The position numbers and the translations under genes were made by a program. From the NCBI GenBank assembly GCA_022605425.2, contig JAKIMF020000007.1, positions 186,001-250,000 on the forward strand: a stretch of DNA of 64,000 bases. Reading direction: 5' to 3'. Origin of the DNA: Hamiltosporidium tvaerminnensis (taxonomy: Eukaryota > Microsporidia > Dubosqiidae). Under the pieces are notes generated by a model that was given only the letters and a program-made list of their open reading frames with translations, was not told the origin of the DNA and made no database searches. Each line of letters opens with the position of its first letter. The stretch's first letter is position 1. Positions 21,799-32,869 of this stretch are shown here, one piece after another.

Positions 21799-23535
21799 AT
21801 GAAAAAAAAACCGGCTTTTATGATTATCGTACTGCTTTTTCAAAAAATATTTGTATCTGCCGCAATTTTGGGTACGAAAAAAAAAATTCTACAGAGGTAT
21901 AATGAGAGTTTAAAAAGTAATGAGGACAATCATAATAAAGCATCTTCGAGTTTTATGACACGAGAAAGTATTGAAGTAGATGAGATTTTACAAAGTAATG
22001 AGGACAACCAAAATAAAACACCTTCGCTTTTATCAGAAGCAAAAGGTTTTGAAGTAAAGGAAAATAGTCCTGATACAATAAACACTGGGATATTACGTGG
22101 ATTAGATAGTAGGGAAGCTATATATACTAGCCAAATTTCAGATAAAACCAATCCTTTGCTTTTTGATAAAAATAGTGGTATTCATTCAGTCTCCAACTTT
22201 GATTCTATTTCTTCTGATGAGCCAATTGCAACTTATTCTAATATTTCATGCAAAAGGAGACGTTTAGATAAAAAACCAAACGCTAAAATACATTATGGGA
22301 CTAGAAATGAACGTCAGTCAACAGTAGGAAATTCCATCCAACCTAAGGTTGATATTAAGCCAAATGCACATAATGGTGACACTCATAATAAAAATACTGA
22401 ACCAAATAGGAACCACGAAACGGCTACCAAAAAATATGATAATACCCTAACTATGACAGAAGAGCCGAAGCAACAATCTTATATAGATAAAAATTCCCAT
22501 ATATTAAAAGAAGAAGAGCCGATTGATATTCTGAAGAAATATATTTGCAAAATTCTCGATGATAAAATCTTTTTCGAACAATTAAAGGAAAACATCAATG
22601 TAGGAATCAGGTATAACAATGTTTTGAACGCTTTAACAGTACCAATCAATTATAGAGTTGCAAGTGATGCTCTAGAAAACAAACCAGCGCATATATATAA
22701 CAAAGAATGTAGTGCTTTTGCATCATTTCGAGAACATTTGACAAATTTAACTAAAACTTATCTTAATAATGTTGATCTAGACCAAGCTCTATCAATTTTA
22801 TCACCAGAAAAATTCGATTACGGAAAGTTTAATTCTATTTTGAGGGAATACAAAGCCTTAATTTGTCGTATTACATTTACAAATGAAATCGATATTTTAA
22901 GTCTAGTCGAATGTTTTGAAAAACTCGTCGAATTTGAGAATATTTATGTTGGATTAACTCCCCAGAACAAAACATCGAGTTTATTAAGTCAAATAGGGTT
23001 TTCAACAGAGCCACAACTTGAAATATCCAAAGAAATTTATAATTTCATTAATAAACATGAAAAGGTAGAGAATATTCTGAGTAGCATAAAAAGAAACCGT
23101 CTTTTACAACTGAATTTTTTAGTTTGTTTGTTTAATTGCCTATCTAAAAAATTATCGCAAGATATTATAGGTTTAGGAAATGAGAATAGAACAGATTTAT
23201 TCCAAGAATCCGAGAAAAAAGATAATAAATTAATATTGGAAAACGTACTTTTACTTAGAAAAATATTGTTAAGAATATTTCTTTGCCTTAAGGATTATGA
23301 TTCAATAACAGCTATTTATAGCCTATTGATATGGTTTGACTATGTTTTAGAAAAAAACAAACTTTTTTTTTCTGAAGAATATTGTGAAATCAAAGAATTT
23401 ATTAATTTCTGCTTCGAAACTATTATGACTAATAAAATGGCTCAAAATAATAGATTTTTAATGGAAGTTTTATCCTTTATTACTATTGTGATCTCAAAAA
23501 ATTCAATATTGAAAGCACCGGCAAATATATTTTAA
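21799..23535 (+). CDS. large secreted protein, unknown family
   Basis: An ATG at 21799 gives 578 residues opening with a strong signal peptide (MKKKPAFMIIVLLFQKIFVS, cleavage likely after SAA). An in-frame ATG at 21769 would add ten residues. I prefer the later one because it starts the signal peptide cleanly. Residues about 25-230 are hydrophilic and disordered, with an imperfect internal repeat around SNEDNxNK (LKSNEDNHNKASS and LQSNEDNQNKTPS). Residues about 235-578 look globular and helical (LDQALSILSPEKFDYGKFNS, then IYSLLIWFDYVLEKNKLFFS near the end). No family is recognised. Part of the C-terminal region resembles the broken gene at 27600-29667. A secreted, possibly host-directed protein is inference. 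It starts 77 bases after the target-site duplication of the retrotransposon upstream, which probably separates it from its original promoter. Confidence 0.7.
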   Translation: MKKKPAFMIIVLLFQKIFVSAAILGTKKKILQRYNESLKSNEDNHNKASSSFMTRESIEVDEILQSNEDNQNKTPSLLSEAKGFEVKENSPDTINTGILRGLDSREAIYTSQISDKTNPLLFDKNSGIHSVSNFDSISSDEPIATYSNISCKRRRLDKKPNAKIHYGTRNERQSTVGNSIQPKVDIKPNAHNGDTHNKNTEPNRNHETATKKYDNTLTMTEEPKQQSYIDKNSHILKEEEPIDILKKYICKILDDKIFFEQLKENINVGIRYNNVLNALTVPINYRVASDALENKPAHIYNKECSAFASFREHLTNLTKTYLNNVDLDQALSILSPEKFDYGKFNSILREYKALICRITFTNEIDILSLVECFEKLVEFENIYVGLTPQNKTSSLLSQIGFSTEPQLEISKEIYNFINKHEKVENILSSIKRNRLLQLNFLVCLFNCLSKKLSQDIIGLGNENRTDLFQESEKKDNKLILENVLLLRKILLRIFLCLKDYDSITAIYSLLIWFDYVLEKNKLFFSEEYCEIKEFINFCFETIMTNKMAQNNRFLMEVLSFITIVISKNSILKAPANIF

Positions 23536-24366
23536 ATATGTTTGAGCGAATTACCGAAAATAGAAATAAAAAAAATTATTATTTAAGAGAAATATTACGA
23601 TTTGTATTTATTTTTCTAATCTAATCAATAAACATAAATATTTCTATTTTTAGATTTATACATATGATTATATTTTCTTTTGCCAATTTTTTTTAAAAAT
23701 CATGGTGAATTTCATCGTAATCTTAAAATTTCCTATTAATCAAAAATAAGATTTTGATTTTTTCAATACATTGAAAAACAAACTAAATGTGCAAATTTAT
23801 AATTCCTAATTAGGTAAAAGAGAATAAATGCATGAAAAACGATCTCTGGTATGCGTGTAAAAAATAAGAGTTTAAATCATATTTATATATTAGTTAATAT
23901 AAACTATACTAGATCTACCGGCATGTCTCCTTATATTTTTAATTACAACAAATAAAAGAAACTAATGAGAAAAAATACTGTCTCAAATAGCAAGGACCTG
24001 GCATGAACTTGAAAATACTTCTTATGCAAAAATAAAAGTATGGGATCGAAGGAAAAAAACAAAAGAAACTTTGAATGCTGAAATTTTTTACACCTTACTC
24101 CAGCTTTCAGTAAAAAAAGAATAGATTCATGAAATGCGACAGTGTTGACTAGCAACATATTACTTTGCTGTTTTCTTTTGTCTATCCTCAACACAAACCC
24201 GTAGAGGTGAATCCGAATAGGAAAGTAATATTCTTTGAATAAGTAATAATCGATTTTGAAACTAACAAAAATTTATGTTAGCAAAATAAATTCAATAATT
24301 CTATACTCTGCCAGAAATATAATAACGTTTCATTTTCTTGTAAAATGATAAACATATATAGTATAA
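23536..24366. other. gene-free AT-rich sequence
   Basis: No supported gene. The minus-strand open frame at 23943-24194 has no motif and an unnatural composition (runs of Phe/Leu/Ser), so it is not called. Confidence 0.55.
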
Positions 24367-24368
24367 TA

Positions 24369-24399
24369 CTCCCTCTGTCCGGAAATATGGTATACATTT
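24369..24399 (+). repeat. left terminal inverted repeat of the mariner element
   Basis: 31 bp starting CTCCCTCTGTCCGGAAATAT, preceded by the target dinucleotide TA (24367-24368). It is a perfect inverted match to 26095-26125. TIRs beginning CTCCCTC are typical of plant mariner-like and Stowaway elements. Confidence 0.95.
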
Positions 24400-24589
24400 C
24401 AAAAAAAACCGTAGATTATCGTGAATATAAAAAATAAATAGGCAACCGTCATGACATTGTCATAGTAAATATTCATGACAATATACCTAAAATTTTTGAC
24501 TTTAGTAATATTATTCTTAGTTAAAAAGTTGCCGCTCAAACATCAGTGTTTCTTAAGGTAAAAAAAAATAGTGCCGCTGCAAGACGAAT

Positions 24590-25928
24590 ATGGAAAATGT
24601 GGAAGAAAATTTGTTAAATTCAGAAAAAAGAGATTCAAAATATAAACAGTTAACTAAAGAACAACGTCAAGGTATTTTAGAAAAATTATTACAGCAGATG
24701 AAGGAGAATAAGTTAAAACACGGTGCCATCAACAAAGTTTCTTATGCCTTTCAAGTTTCCCGGCTAACCGTTAGCAGAATTTGGCATGCAGCACAAACTC
24801 AATACAGAAAAGGCAAGATATGTGCCGATGTTTCTTCAAAAAAGAAAAAAAAGGTGCGGAAGAAAACCTAAAGAATATTCGAACAAATTAGCGCAAATAA
24901 AGAATACGCCATTAAATCGTCGAGGAACGCCCCGCAGTCTTTTCTTTGCAATTGATATTCAAAAATCAACTTTGTTTGATATATTCAAGTCGGGAAAGTA
25001 TATCAAGAGAATATCTTCTACAGTTAAACCAACTTTAACAGATAAAAATAAAATGGACAGATTGAAATTTTGCTTGTCTAAAGTAAATCTTGCTAATAAT
25101 GGAGATTTGCTTTTTGATGATTTGTACGACTACGTTCACATTGATGAAAAGTGGTTTTATCTAACTAAAGTTAAGCGCTCTTATTACTTAATGTTAAACG
25201 AAGAAAATCCGGAGAGAAACTGCAAAAGTAAGCGATTTATTACGAAAATAATGTTCATGGCTGCAGTAGCTCGACCACGCTATGATGCACATCGAAAGCT
25301 TTATTTTGATGGGAAAATTGGAATATGGCCATTTGTTTATAAAGAACCAGCTCAAAGAAATTCTAAGAATAGGGCTAAAGGGACAATTATAACAAAAAAT
25401 GAGGAATCTGTTACAGCAGTACATTGCAAAAACATGATCATTGATAATGTAATTCCCGCAATTAAATCTAAATTTCCGCCAGCAGACAAAAAGAAAATAA
25501 TTTACGTACAACAAGACAATGCAAAACCCCATTTTTCTGATAATGATGCAGATATTGTCGCTCTTGGTTCTGCTGATGACTGGAATATTAAATTCAAGGC
25601 GCAACCGGCAAATAGCCCCGATTTAAATGTTCTTGATTTAGGTTTTTTCAACTCCATACAATCGCTGCAACATGAAGCTTCGCCACACACAATTGACGAA
25701 TTAATAAATTGTGTTCAAGATGCATTTCATCAATTAGAAGCTAATACTCTCGATAACGTTTTTACAACATTGCAAGCATGTATGGAGTCAATTATGTTAG
25801 CAGATGGAGGAAATGGCTATAAAATACCTCATATAAGTAAAGGAAAACTTGGTCGCGAAGGTCGACTGCTAGAAAAATATGTATGTTCGAAAGAATCATA
25901 CGTTAAAGCCAAATCAAATTTCGAGTGA
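24590..25928 (+). pseudogene. mariner transposase, one frameshift
   Basis: The N-terminal part (24590-24871) has a helix-turn-helix: LTKEQRQGILEKLL, then FQVSRLTVSRIW. The catalytic part lies in another frame (to 25928): VHIDEKWFYLTK with the first Asp, CKSKRFITKIMFMAAVARPR, FDGKIGIWPFVYKEPAQRNS, YVQQDNAKPH with the second Asp, and NSPDLNVLDLGFF with the third. Counting from QQD to VLD gives 39 intervening residues, the DD39D signature of plant-type mariners. The two parts are joined at an A-rich run near 24838-24852, where the frame shifts by one base. The overlap of the two frames makes a single indel the only lesion seen. The transposase would act in the nucleus on the 31-bp ends. The copy is either inactive or the shift is a sequencing error in the homopolymer. 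Confidence 0.9.
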
Positions 25929-26058
25929 ACTTATTAATTTTAATATGTATTTTTTTAAATTTTATTTAATATTTGCATTAATATTTATTAAAATGTTCGA
26001 AATAAAGGTAATAAATAAACTTGTCATGTACATTTTTTGATTTATTTTATTTTTTCGC

Positions 26059-26081
26059 AAATGTATACCATATTTCCGGAC
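26059..26081 (+). repeat. extra subterminal copy of the mariner end motif
   Basis: The 23 bases AAATGTATACCATATTTCCG plus GAC repeat the inner part of the right TIR (26095-26117), spaced 36 bp start to start. It may be a second transposase binding site or a local duplication. Confidence 0.8.
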
Positions 26082-26094
26082 AAAAAAATCGCTA

Positions 26095-26125
26095 AAATGT
26101 ATACCATATTTCCGGACAGAGGGAG
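26095..26125 (-). repeat. right terminal inverted repeat of the mariner element
   Basis: Perfect reverse complement of 24369-24399, ending GGACAGAGGGAG and followed by TA. Confidence 0.95.
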
Positions 26126-26127
26126 TA

Positions 26128-27599
26128 ATAAAAACCGATAAACAAATATAATGTTTTTGATTGAAGTAATGTAAAAAACATGCGTTTAAATCGACCTTAA
26201 AAGAAGATTATAAACCATAAATTTTGCAAAAGTTCAGGCTGCTAAGAAAACTGTTTTAAATAGTTTAAATATTTTTTAAATTTTTCTAAAATGTTGAAAC
26301 AGATAAATTTAATGCTAAATTTTAAAAATTTTCGAAACACAAACCGAAAAGAAATATTATTGAATATCTTCATTTCTTTATATCAAGACTATAGCAAAAA
26401 AATTTCTGAAACTTAGTATTCGATGTTTTGCAGACAACATGCTGGTTAGATAAGAAAAAGATAAATCTGCAAGTCGTTTTTGATTTCTGAAAAGTGTTCA
26501 GCTATGAAGATGTGAAATGTTTTATAAGTAAAGTCGAGAAAACTTATTAACAGTAACGTTAACATATTTTGATAGCTTTTAGATAAAAGAATTAAATTAT
26601 TTCAATCAAGGTAAAATAATGGCTTTTAAATAAGTATTGATATATTCTGATGCCGTCAAAAAGATATTTATAGCCTTGATTGACATATTTAAAACATATT
26701 ATAAGATCTGGAATGTATTAAACAATTTCATATGCTTGCAATTAGATTTATTTAACTTTTTAAACTAATATTCCAAATATGTTCTTCGAGTTCGCAAAGT
26801 GTAATGTTATAATATAATGAAAGTTTTTTTGACTTCTAAATTATGTTTTTTCTAACTTTATAGAATACTATAGATTTTCTATGCAAAAATGCTTTATTCT
26901 CAATCTAAAGAATTCTACGTGGCAAAAATATAAAATATATTTTTAAATGGTTCTAATATTTTAGATCAGAAGATGGTTTCATCCTAAAGCAAAACAACAT
27001 AATAAAACACATCGGATTTTTAGAGAATAATATGAAGAAATAAAACAATTTTAATTTATGAATTACACAGAAATAGAATTTCAATTCATTTGAAAGCCAC
27101 CTAATTCTTATTTAGAAATAAGTAGTAGTTTAATTGGTCATAATTAGATTAGGCTTGTCACAAAGTTTCTGAGCAAACCTACTATTATTATACAAATATT
27201 TAAAAATACACCTAGTAAGACCGAGAATATTTTATAAAATATTTATTTTCATATCATATATCCAAGATCTAAAGATTTTTCTTCGAAATTAAATAAATTA
27301 GATAAATCACAAGTGCTATAATATAACCAAATAAAAAAATAAATATTTTCTACAGATCTTATTTTTTTAAAAAAACACAAGTTTAAATGAACCTATAAAC
27401 CTATAAAAACCACAATTTTATCTTTAATTTATGAAATTATATTTAACATAATGAAATCTATAGAATAAAAAATAAAAATATACTTCAAGTTAAACGAAAT
27501 TTCTCTTCAAATGAAATACAATTTTTATATGAGTTAAACCTAATTCCCAGGTAAATTATATTTAATCACTAAAAATTACTGTAAAAATATTTATTCATA
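26128..27599. other. gene-free AT-rich sequence
   Basis: No gene, repeat or RNA recognised. Confidence 0.6.
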
Positions 27600-29667
27600 T
27601 TTGCTTATTGCTGGCTCGATATTCTTCATATTTATTTGATTTGAATTACTATTTTCTATTTTTATTTGATTGTTCCATGATATTTGACTCTTTTTTTTCA
27701 AATTAAAATTATTTCCTAAATTTTGATTTATTCTATTCACATTTTGTGGTTTTAGATCTGTCATCATTGATTCTCACAAACTCCTTATCTGGTATATACG
27801 TATACTTAAGAATAAGGATAAGAAATCTCGTTCCTTCATAGTAAATAGTAATGTTATATAAGTATTTGCGAATAAAAAATCAAAATTAATTTATTTTAAG
27901 CTATAATTAATCTCTAAATCCGATCTAAAATTACTAATAAGTATACAACAAAAAAAAGGAAATTCAATATTACTTTCAAAGAAATTTTTTTTTTACTGTT
28001 TTTATAAATAACCAAAATAATACCACCTTCTCGAGATTTTATATAAAAAATCAGTTATAAATCTTTATATATTTATTATTTTTTCTTGTTCAAATATTTT
28101 TTTTCTATTAAGATATGAAATATTCAAAAATTATAAAACCTAAAATTCTTATTTTGACAACATAAGGTAGGACAACTTGTTAAAAATCTATTAAAATATT
28201 CTATTCTAGTGTAAATATCCGCATTTTCTTTTTTAAATGTTTATTATTTAATATTATATTGACACGTGATTATAAAATTGGATATTTCGATTTCATATAA
28301 ATTAAGTGAAGTTCAATGCTGATAATACAAAAAAAAATTGTGTTGATTAGCAATATTATTTATCAAATCGAGATCTAACTTTCCATTATCTTTATAGAAC
28401 TTGAATTGTTTATTATAAGATTGAATTAGAAAAAACAGGTTCTGTCTGTACTTTGATTGATAACTATAGATGTCTATTAAATATAGAAACATGCAAGAAT
28501 AGAGAAATTTGTAAGAAGTAAATAATCTTTCAACATCATATTTCCATTTTTGCCCAATAAATTTGGATTATATTTGAAAAAATATATATTTTTAATAAAT
28601 CTGTAAAATACATTGCAGGTTTGTGTTTCATCAGAAAAATAAATGTTTTTCCTTAATAAAAAAAGTTTTTCAATCAAAAAACTTATTAGAATCATTCTTT
28701 CATAATATATCGCGGTATAAATTGGTTTATTTACGTCTATATGTGTAATCAAGTTTATAGATATTTGTTTGTATTTTCTGTTAAAAAAGTAATAAAAATG
28801 TTGGTAAGATTGATGTTATATTCGAGAAAAGAGTTAAATTATTAGTTCTAAATAGGAATCTAAGTGGGATTTCGAATTGAGGGAATAATTTGAATATTTT
28901 TTGATCAAAATTTTTATTAAATATTGAAATTAATTCATATGCCCAGATCATTTCTATCCTATTGAAGTTTAATAACTTTGCTTTAAATATTTTTGTGTTG
29001 TTTTTTTTCTAGAATTTAATTTTACTATTTATAAAAGTTATTACACCTTTCAGTGTTGATGCAGTATTCACAATTCTAAATATCTCTTCAAATATTTCGA
29101 ACATTTCTTGATTAATAAACTCTTTAATGATTGAGTTTAATTTTTCGAACCAAAGATGTAAACTATTGGTATTTTTGCTTACAAAACAGTCATAGATTGA
29201 TCAAGAAGATTTCCGAGTATCGTGTTTTAAACAAACTTTGTCTGCATCATCGTTTTTTGGATTTGTAAAACAATATTTATTTTCTTCTTTGAAAAATGAA
29301 AAACAGGTATCATTTAACGGATCACGTAACTACAACTTGGAATTGATTCTAATTTTTTTTCATCATCATTATTACATATTATATCAGAGTTTTCATCTTC
29401 CATCGGAATAATACTAGTTGCGTTTAAATATTTGAGGTTTGTTTGATTGTACGAAGCACCTGATTCATTTCTTGTTATTTGATGATTTTGAATTTTTTTT
29501 ATTTTGGTCTTTAATATCCTTAAAAGTTTGGTACCGGTAGAAGTTTTAGGTTTGTGATATCTTGATTGTCTTGACTTCACTTGTGATTTTTTATTTTCTA
29601 AAGAAGATGTAATACATGTAAATAAAATATAATTGTCCAAATAGAAATTCTCATTTTTTAGCGTCAA
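27600..29667 (-). pseudogene. decayed secreted-protein gene, possible relative of 21799-23535
   Basis: Coding-like pieces run down the minus strand in shifting frames. 29667-29314 has 117 codons, no ATG at its start, a hydrophobic leader-like segment (LDNYILFTCITSS) and then a basic, Ser/Lys/Asn-rich stretch. A piece around 29300-29210 contains CFSFFKEENKYCFTNPK. A piece around 29180-29050 reads SLHLWFEKLNSIIKEF and later EIFEEIFRIVNT. A piece around 28980-28790 contains IEMIWAYELISIFNK. Then come 28752-28477 (91 codons) and an Asn-rich end at about 27760-27590. SLHLWFEK...KEFIN resembles SLLIWFDY...KEFIN near the C-terminus of the intact secreted protein at 21799-23535. Stops and frameshifts separate all pieces, so it is broken. 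The family link is tentative. Confidence 0.45.
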
Positions 29668-29670
29668 ATT

Positions 29671-29989
29671 TTTTTTGATTTTAAAACTTTTTTAATCAAA
29701 TTCACAAAGGACCAATCAAAATGACATCATGCAATCAATAGTACCTTAAAAAACTGTCAAACCTTTTTTTGATACATAATAAATGATAAGAGATACTAAT
29801 ATCAGTGGTATTTTATCTTTAAACCCGAGAAAGATATGTTTAGGAAGGAGATTTGCAAACAATTTATACCAAATGAATATTCGAAAGAAAACAAAAAAGA
29901 TAATGAAAAGCACAATATTTTGTTAAATTTGATATAAGATAACATCATAGAAACGATATTCTTGCTAAATATAATATGAAAGTGTAACG
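29671..29989. other. gene-free spacer
   Basis: No recognisable feature between the broken secreted-protein gene and the decayed 720-bp element. Confidence 0.5.
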
Positions 29990-30580
29990 GAAATCATTGC
30001 TTAAGTTTTTGATGGAATGAAACTGACACTACATTTCAGCTATTTCATGATAATTTCTATATAATAGAGAAAATTTCAAAATAATAAAAAGAGTAAAGCG
30101 TTTGCTTCAATTTCATATCTAACTAGATTGTAATTTACAGTTGATCTTTTAGGAAATTACCATTAAAAAGTTTAAACCTTGCCCAGTTGAAGTAAAGTAA
30201 GAGGCTTTGCGCAGATATACAAAATAACATTACTTCTAAAGCCAAATGAAAGCTAAATAGCAAAATATAACCTTTTTATGACATTAAAGCCTGTAGGTGG
30301 ACCTCCATATAAGCTGCCGAGATATATCTCGGCAAAAATCTATTTAGTGGCTAAATGTAGTGTAACCGGGAAAGCTGGTAGTCTTAGACCCTAAAGCAAG
30401 TTTAAAAATGCAACTAAAATATTAACCAGTTTAGTATTCCCCACGCTTATTAAATAGTTGTGTGATCCTTTGTGATAAACGTTTCAAGACCTAGGTATCT
30501 TAAGGTATAATATGTAATCTTGATAAAAGTTATTCATTTTAAACCAAGAATTGCGTTGATGTCTTGAAAGCAGTATAAAG
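29990..30580 (+). mobile_element. decayed copy of the 720-bp element
   Basis: Landmarks of the intact element occur in order on the plus strand. GACACTACATTTCAGCTATT matches CACACTACATCTTCGGTTGT. GAAATTACCATTAAAAAG stands for TAATTGCCATGTAAAAGC. AAACCTTGCCCAGTTG stands for ACCTAGCCTTGCTCACTCGG. CTGTAGGTGGACCTCCAT stands for CTGTCTAGGTGGACCCCAT. AACCAAGAATTGCGTTGATG stands for AACCTAGAACTGCGTTGATG at the end. Identity is low, so the copy is old. Confidence 0.75.
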
Positions 30581-31059
30581 CATACCAATTTTGCAACAAT
30601 ATGTTATATTTATTAAATTAGGAAGTAAATCCTTTGGTTTTACATACGAAATAAAAAGGTAACTCTAAAAAAAAGATTATCCCAATAGGCTTCGACAATT
30701 TAGAACAATTTAGATAACATGTCAGCATCATATTTTTTAAAAATAGCCTTTTCTAATTCGTCTAAAAAACTAATAAATATATTTACCTTTTGCAATTAAT
30801 AATGAAATTATCTAATCAAAAATAAGCTATTATTTACAGATTTGATTAATTATGTCTTCTTTTTTATTGTCTTTTTCATTATATTTGGCTCATTCCAAAT
30901 TTGAAATAGCTGTCTGATTTTGGGTTATTCATCACATACCGAGCTTAATAATTTTGCTATTTATAATTCTATATTTTTCTTCGTAATCGGTATGGTATAT
31001 ATGCACAATAATTTTTGAGGGCTTTATATATTACAAAATTTTGATTTTGGTTCGGATTA
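30581..31059. other. gene-free sequence
   Basis: Nothing recognisable; perhaps the most decayed 3' part of the retrotransposon relic that follows. Confidence 0.4.
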
Positions 31060-31536
31060 CAGTTGATGGCTCTTTTTCTGTTAAATCTGAAAAAATCTCT
31101 TATCAATCAAAATATATGGTTTAATTGTTTTTTTGTTCTATTAACTGAATTGGATCTTCGACCATACATGTATATGAAGCTTTGTAATATATTTTATGTC
31201 TTTAGCTTGCAATGTGATTCTGGTTAATCACATAAGAGTTATCTCTATACTACACTTATAAATAAGACCCAACTCATTAGCTAATCGGCTTTCTTATTGG
31301 ATTTTCGGTTTAAAAATTTAAGACAAATTTTGTAAATGAAGTTCGAGCATCCGAAAGGCTAGCTAGATTTGCTTGTATTCCAAAATATACATACCAGAGT
31401 AAATTATTCCAAATTTAAACTAAGCTACATAAAGCTGTTCAATACTATATTTGCATACAAATTCTCAATGATTTCTTGAACAGAATGCCTTTTACCTCGT
31501 TTTTTAAAGCTTAATGTATTATTTAAGTAAAAAATT
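31060..31536 (-). mobile_element. decayed RLE-type retrotransposon relic
   Basis: The plus strand follows the inverted copy at 16403-20216. AATCACATAAGAGTTATCTC (about 31228) matches TATCACATAAGGAATTATCT at 16851. The stretch around ATAAATAAGACCCAACTCAT (about 31258) matches GTAAATAAGACCCAAATCTT. ATTTCTTGAACAGAATGCCT (about 31470) matches ATTTCTTGAACTGAGTGGCT. Between them the copy is gapped and no frame survives. It is cut at 31536 by a fragment of the 720-bp element in the opposite orientation. Confidence 0.75.
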
Positions 31537-31610
31537 AGTGGAGGGGGGATAATCAAATTATAAACTATATGCTTTGTAATGAATTTTAGAATTGGTGTTA
31601 AAATATTTGT
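31537..31610 (+). mobile_element. 5' fragment of a decayed 720-bp element
   Basis: GGAGGGGGGATAATCAAATT at the left edge, then CTTTGTAATGAA and GAATTGGTGTTAAAAT, correspond to the first 75 bases of the 720-bp element (GGAGGGAGGATAACTACATC, CTTGGCAATGAG, AACTGGTGTTAAAT). The rest could not be followed. It sits inside or at the edge of the retrotransposon relic, so it inserted later. Confidence 0.5.
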
Positions 31611-32477
31611 GACATTTTGGTGTGATATAAGCTAGATTAGTTTCATTAGCCGATCCCTCATAATCCCGAGTTATAACAGATTAAAAGAGAGTTGGAGTAA
31701 GTATGTAAGTGAAATTCCAGGGTTTATCCCACAGAAAAATTTTAGGGGGTCTAAAATAGTCATACTCAATCGTTATTTGAATAAAAGTGCTTGTCCATTA
31801 TTAATTTACAATTTACCTAAATATTTCATACTTTTACATCAAGTATATTTATGCTTTCCAAACCGAAGCATGGGGTATTTCTTATAGTCTAACATTATAT
31901 TTTGAACGTACTTTGATAATTCGCCATTTAAGCACTTTTAATCTTGGTTTCTTCTAATCAACCACATTTAAAAAATAAATATATAAATTTAATCAAATTG
32001 ATTCAAATAAAGAATTTTAAATTTAAAATATAATATATCGTGAAAAAATCTACACTCTGATGTCTTTTATCTTATTTATCCTCATATTCTTTATTTATAC
32101 TTTCAAAAATATCTCTTCCCATAATATTTTAATAGAAAATAAAATGTAAAGTAAGTAAATTAAGTTTTAACAGATCATCAATAATCATTAAATATCTCAA
32201 AATTAATTATGAATTATTTATATATGACTTCTTTAAACACTAAAATCAAAAAAAAATAATATCAAAATTGAATATAAAATATTATATACAACCTGTTATG
32301 ATCTACAAAAACAAAAATAGTAAGAACTGCATTTCTATGCCTTTACTTTATTGTAAATGAACGAAACAAATACTCAATTATATTGAATATCATTTATTCA
32401 AATTTTTGATTGAAAAATATTTTTAAAAACAAAATTGAATTTCTAAGTAATTCAAATTTTAATAACAAAAAACACAG
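31611..32477. other. gene-free AT-rich sequence
   Basis: Some G-rich patches (about 31730-31760) may be remnants of the element starting at 31537. No gene was found. Confidence 0.45.
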
Positions 32478-32480
32478 CCC
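32478..32480 (+). promoter_or_regulatory. CCC start-site signal
   Basis: CCC lies exactly six bases before the ATG at 32487, the same spacing as before the thiolase gene at 37336. Confidence 0.45.
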
Positions 32481-32486
32481 TGTTTA

Positions 32487-32660
32487 ATGGAAAAAGAAAT
32501 AAGAGAATGTGAAAAGGAACTTAAAAATCTTGAAAAAGAATTAATTAATTATATTCTTGATAATTTGAATGACTTTTTTGATGTAACAAAGAAATATAAT
32601 TTAGATATTTCTAAAATATTAAATGATATTGAGGAATGTAAAAATGATATATTTAATTAG
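32487..32660 (+). CDS. 57-residue coiled-coil protein, unknown
   Basis: The short intronless frame (MEKEIRECEKELKNLEKELI at the start) begins with about 25 residues of heptad-like, Glu/Lys/Leu-rich helix, probably a coiled coil. A second amphipathic part follows (LNDFFDVTKKYNLDISKILN) and an acidic end. It has coding-like composition, no low-complexity bias, and a CCC start signal six bases upstream. I do not recognise the family. Small two-helix subunits of nuclear complexes look like this, but that is only a shape comparison. It stands alone between decayed repeats, 209 bases before an inverted 720-bp element. Confidence 0.55.
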   Translation: MEKEIRECEKELKNLEKELINYILDNLNDFFDVTKKYNLDISKILNDIEECKNDIFN

Positions 32661-32869
32661 AAAATAGGTTAAAATTTTGTTTTTTTAGATATGATACATT
32701 TATTATTGCATACTTTTTTTTATTATTTTTATAAAAAAGGAATGTTTTATTGATTGTTTTACTATTACATAAATCAATAACTTGGCATTTTTTTAATTCT
32801 TTTTTAAATAAGTGACTGAATATTTCTAAATAATATTATAATGTATTTGATATTTTTATTATAATTTTT

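Larger units (their letters stand above)
24369..26125 (+). mobile_element. complete Tc1/mariner transposon, plant (DD39D) type
   Basis: A 1757-bp element with perfect 31-bp terminal inverted repeats, flanked by TA on both sides (24367-24368 and 26126-26127), the standard mariner target duplication. It holds a single transposase gene on the plus strand (24590-25928), broken once. The 3' end carries an additional internal copy of the 23-bp inner TIR sequence at 26059-26081, absent from the left end. The perfect TIRs and near-intact gene indicate a young insertion. Confidence 0.95.
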
